Position numbers and translations under genes: made by a program | The notes under the pieces: model-generated | Seen by the model: only the letters and a program-made list of their open reading frames with translations | Told to the model about the DNA's origin: nothing | Databases searched by the model: none | Assembly: GCA_001795235.1 (NCBI GenBank) | Contig: MGNZ01000120.1 | Coordinates: 1-11,171 of the forward strand | DNA: 11,171 bases | Direction of reading: 5' to 3' | Origin: Chloroflexi bacterium RBG_16_64_32 | Lineage (GTDB): Bacteria; Chloroflexota; Dehalococcoidia; SM23-28-2; RBG-16-64-32 | Part shown: positions 1 to 6,447 of the stretch, piece by piece | How positions within the stretch are numbered: position 1 is the stretch's first letter | Layout of the letters: every line of letters starts with the position of its first letter

Positions 1-858
1 CAGATAAAACGCCGCATCCGCAGCATCCAGAGCACGGCCAAGATCACGCGGGCGATGGAGCTAGTGGCGGCATCGAAGATGCGCCGTACCCAGCTTCGGG
101 CGCTGGCCGGGCGGCCCTACGCCGAGAAGATGCGCTGGGTGCTGGCCGCCCTGGCGGAGACGCTGCCCCACGCAGACCCGGAGACGCTTCACCCGCTCCT
201 GCGCCGTCGCGAGGAGGTCAGGGCCGTCGACATCGTGTTCATCACGCCGGACCGCGGTCTGTGCGGCGGATTGCCCGCTATCCTCAACCGCCGCGCCGCA
301 TCGTTCATCCTGGAGTTGGGTAAGCCGGTGCGCGCCGTAGCAGTGGGTCGCAAGGGCCGCGACTTCCTGCAACGCGCAGGCCAGGAGATCGCCGCCGAGT
401 TCATCAACATCGGCGATAAACCGGGGTACGATGACCTCCGGCCGGTCGCTCAAGTCGTGATGGAGGACTTCATCGAGGGCCGGGCGGACGAAGTGTACAT
501 CATATACGGTCAGTTTGTGAGCACGGTTGTGCAGCGGCCGGAGGTTTACAAGCTGCTACCGGTGGAGCCACCGACGGATGCGGCCACGCTGGCTGTGGAC
601 TACATCTACGAACCGAACCGCCAGGAGGTGCTGGCGGAGCTCCTGCCGCGGCACGTGGAGCGCCAGGTGTTCGAGGCTGTCCTCGAGGCGATCGCCAGTG
701 AGCAGTCGGCGCGGATGGTGGCGATGCGCAGCGCCACGGACAACGCCAACGAGATGATGCGCGATCTTACGCTGGTCTACAACAAGGCGCGTCAGGAGAG
801 CATCACCAGCGAGCTGCTGGACATCACAGGCGGCGTTGAGGCTTTGAGGGCAGAGTAG
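1..858 (+). CDS. atpG: ATP synthase F1 gamma subunit (5' end missing)
   Basis: This is the central rotor shaft of F1Fo ATP synthase, coupling proton flow through Fo to catalysis in the alpha/beta ring on the cytoplasmic side of the membrane. The frame is open from base 1, and the first residues read QIKRRIRSIQSTAKITRAME, which is the conserved N-terminal helix of gamma. The ATG at position 55 is therefore an internal Met, and only about 5-8 residues lie outside the window. Other family marks are ELVAASKM after that Met, a Rossmann-like middle with ITPDRGLCGG (family: SDRGLCGG), and a C-terminal helix ending QESITSELLDITGGVEAL. About 285 residues are visible, the usual full size. atpD follows after 110 bp, a longer gap than normal inside an atp operon; I see no convincing terminator or promoter in it. 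Identification is secure. Confidence 0.96.
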   Translation, partial: QIKRRIRSIQSTAKITRAMELVAASKMRRTQLRALAGRPYAEKMRWVLAALAETLPHADPETLHPLLRRREEVRAVDIVFITPDRGLCGGLPAILNRRAASFILELGKPVRAVAVGRKGRDFLQRAGQEIAAEFINIGDKPGYDDLRPVAQVVMEDFIEGRADEVYIIYGQFVSTVVQRPEVYKLLPVEPPTDAATLAVDYIYEPNRQEVLAELLPRHVERQVFEAVLEAIASEQSARMVAMRSATDNANEMMRDLTLVYNKARQESITSELLDITGGVEALRAE

Positions 859-968
859 ATTGAACGACGGATGGTTACAGAGAACATCAGGACCTTGTGT
901 CGCGGGGCGCGGTCACGAAATGGTGCTTCATATGTGTTTGTCTGTGGCTGATTTGATGGAGGCGAGCA

Positions 969-2387
969 ATGGCCAAGGGCGCTAGAGGCAAGCTGGTGCA
1001 GATCATCGGCACCGTTGTGGACGTCGAGTTCCCGGCGGAGGAGTTGCCGGAGATCTACAACGCCATCGAGATCGACGCTGGCGACGGCAACAGCCTCCTG
1101 GCCGAGGTCGAGCAGCACCTGGGCAACAACTGGGTGCGCTGTCTGGCCATGGACACGACGGACGGTCTGCGGCGGGGCGCCGAATGCGTGGACACCGGCG
1201 CGCCCATCACCGTGCCCGTGGGGCAAGCCGGTCTGGGGCGGCTGTTCAACGTCCTGGGCCAACCTCTGGACGGCCTGGGCGAGGTCAAATCCGACGAGCA
1301 CTGGCCCATCCACCGGCCCGCGCCGACGTTCGAGGAGCGAGAGACGGAGCCGAACGTGCTGGAGACCGGTCTCAAAGTGCTGGACCTAGTATCGCCGTTC
1401 ACCAGGGGTGGCAAGGTGGGCGCCTACGGCGGCGCCGGCGTGGGAAAGACCGTTGTGATCATGGAGTTGATCCGTAACATCGCCACCGAGCACGGCGGCT
1501 TCTCCGTGTTCGCCGGCGTGGGCGAACGCTCGCGCGAAGGGAACGACCTGTGGCGCGACATGCGCGCATCCGGCGTCATCGACAAGACGGTGCTCGTTTT
1601 CGGCCAGATGAACGAACCGCCCGGCGTGCGCGCCCGCGTGGGCCTCACAGGCGTCACGATGGCGGAGTACTTCCGTGACCAGGAGGGCCAGGACGTCCTC
1701 CTGTTCATCGATAACGTGTACCGCTACATCCTGGCCAACATGGAGGTGTCGGCGCTGCTCGGTCGCATGCCCTCCGCCGTCGGCTACCAGCCGACGCTGG
1801 CCACGGACATGGGCGCCCTGGAAGAGCGGATCACCTCCACCAAGCGCGGCTCCATCACCTCCTTCCAGGCGATCTACGTGCCCGCCGACGACTACACTGA
1901 CCCGGGGATCGTCACCACCTTCGGCCACCTGGACGCGGTGATCGCCCTGGAGCGCTCTATCGCGGAGCAGGCGCTGTACCCGGCGGTGGACCCGCTGACG
2001 TCGTTCTCGCGCATCCTGGACCCGCGAATTGTCGGCGAGGACCACTACCAGACGGCGCGTGGCGTACAGGCTGTGCTCCAACGCTACCGGGACCTGCAGG
2101 ACATCATCGCCATCCTGGGCGTGGAGGAGCTATCGGAGGAGGACAAGCAGGCGGTGGGGCGGGCACGGCGCATTCAGCGCTTCCTGTCGCAGCCGATGTA
2201 CGTGGCGGAGGCGTTCACGGGCCGCTCCGGCCGCTACGTTCCGGTCAAGGAGACGGTGCGGGGCTTCCGCGAAATCCTGGAGGGCAAGTGGGACCACCTG
2301 CCGGAGCAGGCGTTCTATATGGTGGGGGCGATCGAAGAGGCGGCGGAGCAGGCGGAGCGAATGGAAAAGGAAGCGGCGAAGGCGTAG
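969..2387 (+). CDS. atpD: ATP synthase F1 beta subunit
   Basis: Catalytic subunit of F1Fo ATP synthase, 472 residues, normal length. The start is an ATG preceded by GGAGG at 958-962 with 6 nt spacing. An N-terminal beta-barrel (about 1-80) precedes the nucleotide-binding domain, with Walker A GGAGVGKT at 154-161, the catalytic Glu in GERSREGNDL (Glu186, Arg187), Walker B LLFIDN with Asp248, Arg252, and the catch loop DDYTDP at 307-312. The DELSEED lever motif reads EELSEED (386-392). All catalytic residues I can place are present. Two normally near-invariant stretches are altered. The segment after Walker B reads VYRYILANMEVSALLG (usually IFRFTQAGSEVSALLG). After the catch loop GIVTTFGHLDAVIALERS replaces the usual APATTFAHLDATTVLSR. 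This looks like lineage divergence rather than loss of function. Confidence 0.97.
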   Translation: MAKGARGKLVQIIGTVVDVEFPAEELPEIYNAIEIDAGDGNSLLAEVEQHLGNNWVRCLAMDTTDGLRRGAECVDTGAPITVPVGQAGLGRLFNVLGQPLDGLGEVKSDEHWPIHRPAPTFEERETEPNVLETGLKVLDLVSPFTRGGKVGAYGGAGVGKTVVIMELIRNIATEHGGFSVFAGVGERSREGNDLWRDMRASGVIDKTVLVFGQMNEPPGVRARVGLTGVTMAEYFRDQEGQDVLLFIDNVYRYILANMEVSALLGRMPSAVGYQPTLATDMGALEERITSTKRGSITSFQAIYVPADDYTDPGIVTTFGHLDAVIALERSIAEQALYPAVDPLTSFSRILDPRIVGEDHYQTARGVQAVLQRYRDLQDIIAILGVEELSEEDKQAVGRARRIQRFLSQPMYVAEAFTGRSGRYVPVKETVRGFREILEGKWDHLPEQAFYMVGAIEEAAEQAERMEKEAAKA

Positions 2388-2512
2388 GGTGGAGAAGTAG
2401 CTAGAGACCATGGAGTTCGACGACGGTCCTCCGGCGGTGCGATTTTGCTATCATGACCACGACGCGCAGATGAGCTTCACTGGAACAAGCAACGCGGAAC
2501 AGGAACCACAGC

Positions 2513-2629
2513 CTGTCATTCTGATCCGCCGAAGGCGGAGAAGAATCTGGCGCTTGTCGTCGCCAGACGCTAGATTCCCTTCGGCTTCGCTCAGGGCAGG
2601 CTTCGTCGCTTCGCTCCTCAGAATGACAG
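2513..2629. repeat. Palindromic intergenic element between atpD and atpC
   Basis: The ends form a perfect 12-bp inverted repeat: CTGTCATTCTGA at 2513-2524 and TCAGAATGACAG at 2618-2629. Inside are two further hairpins. TCCGCC/GGCGGA (2525-2530, 2534-2539) has a 3-nt loop, and CTGGCG/CGCCAG (2547-2552, 2561-2566) has an 8-nt loop. AGAATCT (2542-2548) can also pair with AGATTC (2572-2577). The right half is rich in CTTCG. This nested-palindrome design, with no coding capacity, matches a MITE- or REP-like element, and the end sequence is one I recall as recurring in Chloroflexota intergenic DNA. It accounts for most of the 291-bp atpD-atpC gap. I see nothing else firm at 2388-2512 or 2630-2660. 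RNA read through it would fold strongly, so it may lower atpC, murA and mreB expression relative to atpD. Confidence 0.82.
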
Positions 2630-2678
2630 ATATGCGGTCCTCGGTTCTGGGTTCTGGCGCGGGGGAGGGGGACTGGCT

Positions 2679-3122
2679 ATGCCCCTAAAGGTTGACATCG
2701 TCTCGGCGGAGGGGATGGTCTACTCCGAGGAGGGCGTGGACCGCCTCATCGTGCCCGGTGTGGAGGGGGAGCTGGGCGTGCTCACGCTGCACGCTCCCCT
2801 CCTGACGATGATCCAGCCCGGCGTGCTGCGCATCGTCAAGGGTGACGATGAGGTAGAGATGGCGATCACGGGGGGCTTCATTGAGGTGCGCGACAACCGG
2901 GTGACTATCCTGGCCGACGCGGCGGAGCGGGCAGGGGAGATCGATTCGGCGAGGGCGGAAGAAGCTCGTCGCCGTGCTCAGCGCCTGCTGGAAGAGCGGG
3001 AAGCGGACATGGACCGGGCGCGTGCGGAGGCGGACCTGGCGCGGGCGCTGGCCCGTCTGAAGGTCGTGGAGCGGCGCCGTCGGCGCCGGGGCGGCGGGCC
3101 GCCCGGCCCGCCGGGCCCGTAG
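2679..3122 (+). CDS. atpC: ATP synthase F1 epsilon subunit
   Basis: Epsilon subunit of F1Fo ATP synthase, part of the rotor stalk; its C-terminal helices can inhibit ATP hydrolysis. The N-terminal beta-sandwich spans about residues 1-85, with the family landmarks VDIVSAEGMVYSEEGVD, PGVEGELGVLTLHAPLLT and GGFIEVRDNRVTILADAAE. A charged helical hairpin follows (about 87-133). The ATG start has a strong purine run upstream, GGAGG at 2664-2668, 10 nt away. The protein is 147 residues, about ten more than usual, because it ends in a run of arginines followed by GGGPPGPPGP. The DNA for this tail (about 3070-3119) is almost pure G+C and can form overlapping 7-bp hairpins (3089-3104 and 3095-3110), with no T-tract, so it does not look like an intrinsic terminator. 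murA follows at once. Confidence 0.94.
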   Translation: MPLKVDIVSAEGMVYSEEGVDRLIVPGVEGELGVLTLHAPLLTMIQPGVLRIVKGDDEVEMAITGGFIEVRDNRVTILADAAERAGEIDSARAEEARRRAQRLLEEREADMDRARAEADLARALARLKVVERRRRRRGGGPPGPPGP

Positions 3123-3133
3123 CGGGATTCGCC

Positions 3134-4429
3134 TTGAGAGAGCAGACAGCGCCTCTTGTCGGCACGGCGAGCCACGACGCCGTCATGCTCATTGAGGGCG
3201 GCAAGCCGCTGCAGGGCAGCGTGACCATCAGCGGTTCGAAGAATGCGACGATGGGCGCGATGGCTGCGGCCCTCCTGGTGCCGGAAGACTGCCATCTGGA
3301 GAACGTGCCCGCAATCGGCGATGTGGGTCACATGGCGGAGGTCCTGCGCAGCCTGGGCGCTATCGTCGAACCGACGTCTGAGCACGGCTTGCGGATCAAT
3401 TGCGCCGAGCTGACGGGTTGCTCGCCGCCGACGGAGCTGGTGGGGAACCTAAGAGGCAGCTTCCTTGTTGTGGGCGCTCTGCTGGCGAGGCTTGGCCAGG
3501 CGGCGTGCGCGCCGCCGGGGGGCGATGTAATCGGTCAGCGACCCATAGATGTCCACCTGGCGGGGTTCGGAGCTATGGGAGCCCGCGTGGGCCGTGAGGG
3601 CGGCCGGTACGTGGTGGATTGCGATGGGCTCACCGGAGCCACCCTGTTCGCAGATTACCCCAGCGTACTGGGCACGCAGAATCTGATGCTGGCCGCCGCC
3701 ACCGCCCGCGGCACTACGACGATCGTCAACGCGGCGGCGGAGCCGGAAGTGCAGAGCCTGGCGGTGATGCTGAACTCCATGGGGGCGCGCATCAGCGGCA
3801 TCGGCACTTCCGTCGTCACCATTCATGGCGTGGAGGCGCTCCACGGCACCACATATCGCATCATCCCGGACCGCCTGGAGGCGGGCACCTTCGCCATCGC
3901 CGCCGCCATTACCAACGGTCAAGTAGAGATCCAGGGCGTAGAGCCGGAGCACCTGCTCTCACTTATCGCCAAGATGCGGGAGGCGGGCGTCAAGATCGAG
4001 GAATCGGGAGACTCGCTGCGAGTCCGGTGGGATGGCGAGCTACGTTCGGTCACCATCCAGGCGCTGCCCTACCCCGGACTGGCCACCGATCTGCAGGCGC
4101 CCATGTCGGTGCTCCTCACCCAGGCCCGGGGCGTGAGCTACGTGCATGAACGCGTGTTCGATAACCGCTTGCTTTATGTGACTGAGCTGCGCAAGATGGG
4201 CGCGGAGGTAGTGACTACCGGCACAACCACTGCTATCATTAGCGGGCCGACTCCGCTCATCGGTTCGAGCGTGAGAGCGCTGGATATAAGGGCAGGGGCG
4301 GCGCTGATTCTGGCCGGCCTGGCCGCCAGCGGTCGCACTGAGATCGCCGACGTGTATCATGTGGATCGCGGCTACGAGCGCATCGGTGATAAGCTGCGTG
4401 GGTTGGGGGCGGCGATCGAGAGGGTGTAG
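3134..4429 (+). CDS. murA: UDP-N-acetylglucosamine 1-carboxyvinyltransferase (Cys-to-Asp type)
   Basis: MurA transfers enolpyruvate from PEP to UDP-GlcNAc in the cytoplasm, the first committed step of peptidoglycan synthesis. Family signatures: SGSKNA with Lys36/Asn37, Arg107 in NLRGS, PGGDVIGQRPIDVH with Arg136, PDRLEAGTF, the conserved Asp319 in ATDLQAP, Arg386 in DIRAGAALILAG, and the ending HVDRGYERIGDKLRGLGA. The active-site loop residue that is Cys115 in E. coli is Asp131 here (GAT, 3524-3526), the form seen in naturally fosfomycin-resistant enzymes such as that of Mycobacterium tuberculosis. Start is uncertain. TTG at 3134 lies 11 nt after the atpC stop, with a weak GGGA upstream, and gives 431 residues. 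ATG at 3185 gives 414 residues starting MLIEGGKPLQG, closer to the family N-terminus but with no clear ribosome-binding site. The next gene abuts directly, so all three are probably co-transcribed. Confidence 0.95.
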   Translation: MREQTAPLVGTASHDAVMLIEGGKPLQGSVTISGSKNATMGAMAAALLVPEDCHLENVPAIGDVGHMAEVLRSLGAIVEPTSEHGLRINCAELTGCSPPTELVGNLRGSFLVVGALLARLGQAACAPPGGDVIGQRPIDVHLAGFGAMGARVGREGGRYVVDCDGLTGATLFADYPSVLGTQNLMLAAATARGTTTIVNAAAEPEVQSLAVMLNSMGARISGIGTSVVTIHGVEALHGTTYRIIPDRLEAGTFAIAAAITNGQVEIQGVEPEHLLSLIAKMREAGVKIEESGDSLRVRWDGELRSVTIQALPYPGLATDLQAPMSVLLTQARGVSYVHERVFDNRLLYVTELRKMGAEVVTTGTTTAIISGPTPLIGSSVRALDIRAGAALILAGLAASGRTEIADVYHVDRGYERIGDKLRGLGAAIERV

Positions 4430-5458
4430 GTGTTTGGAAAGCGCATCGGGGTAGACCTGGGCACGGCCAACGTCCTCGTCTACGTCAAAGGCAAGGGCAT
4501 CGTGATATCGGAGCCCGCGGTGGTGGCGGTGGCCCAGCGTGATAACACAATCGTCGCCGTGGGGAACGACGCGCGGGAGATGCTGGGGCGCACCCCCAGC
4601 GCCATTCAAGTGATCCGCCCCATGCGCGACGGCGTCATAGCCGATTATCTGACCACTGAAGCCATGTTGCGTTACTTCATCGGCAGGGTGAACGGGCGCT
4701 TCTCCCTGGTTAGGCCCGAGGTCATGATCTGTGTACCGGCAGGCGTGACGGGGGTGGAGCAGCGGGCGGTGCAGGACGCCGCCGAGGCGGCGGGGGCCCG
4801 CCGCCCGGCAAACGTCATATCCGAACCCCTGGCTGCGGCGATCGGCGCCCGCATCCCTGTGAGCTCGCCGCAGGGCCACATGATCGTGGACATCGGAGGC
4901 GGGCGGGCGGAAGCGGCGGTGATCAGCATGTACGGCATCGTTGTCAGCGAGTCCGTGCGGGTGGCCGGGGACCGGCTGGACGACGCCATAGTGGCGCACA
5001 TCAAGCGCCGCTACAACTTGAATATCGGCGACCGCACGGCGGAAGACATAAAGATCAGCATCGGCAGCGCGTTGCCTCTTGAAGAGGAACTCACGTCCGA
5101 AGTACGTGGACGGGATCAGATCAGCGGCTTGCCCAAGACGCTGACCGTTACCAGTGAGGACATCTGCCAGGCGCTCCACGATTCGCTTCAGACGATCCTG
5201 GGCACCGTTCGATCAGTCCTGGAGCGGACGCCTCCGGAACTCGCTTCGGATATAATCGACCGCGGCATCGTGCTTACCGGCGGTACGGCTCTCCTTCGTA
5301 ACTTGGACCGGCTGATCACTCAGGAGATCGGCATCCCCAGCTACGTGGCCGATAATCCGATGGACTGCGTAGCGATAGGGGCTGGCATCGCTCTGGAGCA
5401 CCTGGACCTCATAAAGCGGTCTCAGCCAACCGAAGGGGAGTGGCTGGTCAGCTTCTAG
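4430..5458 (+). CDS. mreB: MreB-type rod shape-determining actin homologue
   Basis: MreB forms membrane-associated actin-like filaments that direct lateral wall synthesis. The 342-residue protein shows the actin/Hsp70 fold motifs in order: phosphate-1 loop GVDLGTANVLVYVKGKG (7-23), SEPLAAAIGA with the presumed catalytic Glu132, phosphate-2 DIGGG (154-158), RVAGDRLDDAIVAHIKRRYNL, RTAEDIKISIGSA, and the adenosine motif GIVLTGGTALLRNLD (279-293). The GTG start follows the murA stop with no gap, and its ribosome-binding site GAGAGGG (4418-4424) lies inside murA, suggesting translational coupling. The phosphate-2 loop reads GGGRAEAAV where MreB usually has GGGTTE(V/I)AV. The rest of the fold is well preserved. 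No mreC, mreD, rodA or PBP2 gene follows in the window. The 3' end overlaps the convergent rex gene by 11 bp. Confidence 0.93.
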   Translation: MFGKRIGVDLGTANVLVYVKGKGIVISEPAVVAVAQRDNTIVAVGNDAREMLGRTPSAIQVIRPMRDGVIADYLTTEAMLRYFIGRVNGRFSLVRPEVMICVPAGVTGVEQRAVQDAAEAAGARRPANVISEPLAAAIGARIPVSSPQGHMIVDIGGGRAEAAVISMYGIVVSESVRVAGDRLDDAIVAHIKRRYNLNIGDRTAEDIKISIGSALPLEEELTSEVRGRDQISGLPKTLTVTSEDICQALHDSLQTILGTVRSVLERTPPELASDIIDRGIVLTGGTALLRNLDRLITQEIGIPSYVADNPMDCVAIGAGIALEHLDLIKRSQPTEGEWLVSF

Positions 5459-6095
5459 GGGTTGGGATGGGCGCGTGGGGCCTATTCTTCAGGTAATACG
5501 TCATACTCTGAAGCGCCAGCACCGGCTCGATGCGCTTGACGTACACCCCCGACGGCACGCGGGCAGCGATGGGCGCATAATTCAGGATGGCGCGGACACC
5601 GCAGCGGATCAGGACATCGATGACATCCTGGGCGGTCTCGGCGGGCACAGCTACGATCCCCACGTCCACCGGGTTCTTGGAGAGCACAGGCTCGAGGTCG
5701 GTGGCGTCTCTTACGGTCAGGTTGTCTACCCGCCGGCCTACCCTCTCGGGATTGACGTCGAACGCCTCAACGATACGGAAGCCCTGCGACCTGAAGCCAT
5801 CGTAGCCGAGGATGGCGCGGCCCAGCTTGCCCACGCCGACCAGGGCCATGCGCCATTGCCTGTCCAGGCCCAGGATGCGGTGCAGCTCGTCCAACAGCTT
5901 GCGCACGTTGTAGCCGCGACCCTGCTTGCCAAAGCGCCCGAAATAGCTGAGGTCCTTGCGGATCTGGGCGGGCGTCACGCCCAGGCTGGTGCCCAGATCC
6001 TGGGAACTGATCACCTCTCGTCCTTGGACCTCCAGCGAAGCCAGGGCGCGGGTGTAAAGGGGCAGGCGATCAATGACTACCGGTGGTATCTCCAT
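5448..6095 (-). CDS. rex: Redox-sensing transcriptional repressor Rex
   Basis: Rex is a dimeric DNA-binding protein that senses the NADH/NAD+ ratio and represses respiratory and fermentative genes when NADH is low. The 215-residue protein has the usual two parts. An N-terminal winged helix (about 1-80) begins MEIPPVVIDRLPLYTRAL and contains RKDLSYFGRFGKQGRGYNV. A Rossmann NAD(H) domain follows, with VGVGKLGRA (Gly87, Gly89, Gly92), FDVNPERVG with Asp113, IVAVPAETAQDVID and ILNYAP. It ends with the domain-swap helix (LALQSMTYYL). The ATG has GGAG 10 nt upstream (complement of 6106-6109). It is convergent with mreB and divergent from the ATPase gene. Upstream DNA carries a good promoter and a Rex-box-like site, so autoregulation is likely. 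A link to ATP synthase control is plausible but unproven. Confidence 0.96.
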   Translation of the reverse strand: MEIPPVVIDRLPLYTRALASLEVQGREVISSQDLGTSLGVTPAQIRKDLSYFGRFGKQGRGYNVRKLLDELHRILGLDRQWRMALVGVGKLGRAILGYDGFRSQGFRIVEAFDVNPERVGRRVDNLTVRDATDLEPVLSKNPVDVGIVAVPAETAQDVIDVLIRCGVRAILNYAPIAARVPSGVYVKRIEPVLALQSMTYYLKNRPHAPIPTPRS

Positions 6096-6097
6096 GA

Positions 6098-6128
6098 AGA
6101 GCTATCTCCGTAGCTATTAGCTAGCTCT
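6098..6128 (-). promoter_or_regulatory. Possible hairpin around the rex ribosome-binding site
   Basis: AGAGCTA (6098-6104) and TAGCTCT (6122-6128) are perfect 7-bp inverted arms. In the rex mRNA the GGAG ribosome-binding site (complement of 6106-6109) lies in the loop, two bases before the start codon region. The loop also holds repeated self-complementary TAGCTA units (6111-6116, 6118-6123), so alternative pairings are possible. A translational control role is inference only. Confidence 0.35.
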
Positions 6129-6172
6129 ATGGACCAATTAGCCAGTGTCTATCGCTGTGGCTTACTGAGCAT

Positions 6173-6202
6173 CTTATAGCACTCGGCAGATGGCCGAGTC
6201 AA
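6173..6202 (-). promoter_or_regulatory. Sigma70-type promoter of rex with inverted repeat in spacer
   Basis: On the - strand TTGACT (complement of 6197-6202) and TATAAG (complement of 6173-6178) are separated by 18 bp, a good -35/-10 pair. Transcription would start near 6166, giving a leader of about 70 nt before rex. The spacer contains a perfect inverted repeat, ACTCGGC (6181-6187) and GCCGAGT (6193-6199), with a 5-nt centre. Its right arm overlaps the -35 by three bases. A protein bound there would block RNA polymerase, so it is a strong operator candidate. The sequence is unlike a Rex box, which suggests a second regulator. Confidence 0.7.
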
Positions 6203-6206
6203 GTGT

Positions 6207-6224
6207 TTGTGCCCACAATTACAA
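6207..6224. promoter_or_regulatory. Rex-box-like sequence upstream of rex
   Basis: TTGTGCCCACAATTACAA matches the commonly described Rex operator TTGTGAANNNNTTCACAA at 10 of the 14 defined positions, including the whole left half-site TTGTG and ACAA of the right. It sits 4 bp upstream of the rex -35 and also upstream of the divergent ATPase gene. Overlapping symmetry is present: TTGTG/CACAA with only 2 bp between (6207-6218), and GTTTGT/ACAAAC (6205-6210, 6221-6226). The AA/TT inner positions are poor, so this is a moderate call. Confidence 0.45.
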
Positions 6225-6432
6225 ACTGTTCGTCGGCGGCTCGCCCTCTCGCACCTGGGCGCGGGTCATCGGCGTCTCACGCTCTCGGCAGCCACCACAT
6301 CTTCTAGCCGGCGCAGGCGCAGCCCGGCTCGCCGCGGAGCGGTTCAGCGCGCCCCTGCGCTCCGCCCGCGCCAAGGTAACGCAACCGTCGCATAGGGCGT
6401 CTTATCCTGATGACGGCTATTTGTGGAAGACC

Positions 6433-6437
6433 AGGAG
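6433..6437 (+). promoter_or_regulatory. Ribosome-binding site deciding the start of the AAA+ ATPase gene
   Basis: AGGAG lies 10 nt before the ATG at 6448. The same frame is open back to an ATG at 6190, but that region encodes low-complexity residues unlike the protein that follows, has no ribosome-binding site and overlaps the rex promoter. The 6448 start is therefore preferred. I see no strong + strand promoter in 6226-6432. Confidence 0.7.
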
Positions 6438-6447
6438 ATGGATTGAT

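Noticed and set aside
1386..2081. Long - strand open frame opposite atpD
   Set aside because: It is rich in His, Arg and Val with no recognisable motif and is fully covered by the unmistakable atpD coding sequence.
2410..2688. A 92-codon open frame between atpD and atpC
   Set aside because: It is mostly the translated palindromic element (runs of Arg and Ser), lacks a ribosome-binding site, and overlaps the atpC start out of frame.
3089..3110. GC-rich hairpins at the end of atpC as an intrinsic terminator
   Set aside because: There is no T-tract after the stems and murA starts within 30 bp, so operon read-through is more likely.
6190..6447. N-terminal extension of the AAA+ ATPase to an ATG at 6190
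   Set aside because: The added 86 residues are low-complexity and unlike the rest, there is no ribosome-binding site, and the region holds the rex promoter. ATG 6448 has AGGAG 10 nt upstream.
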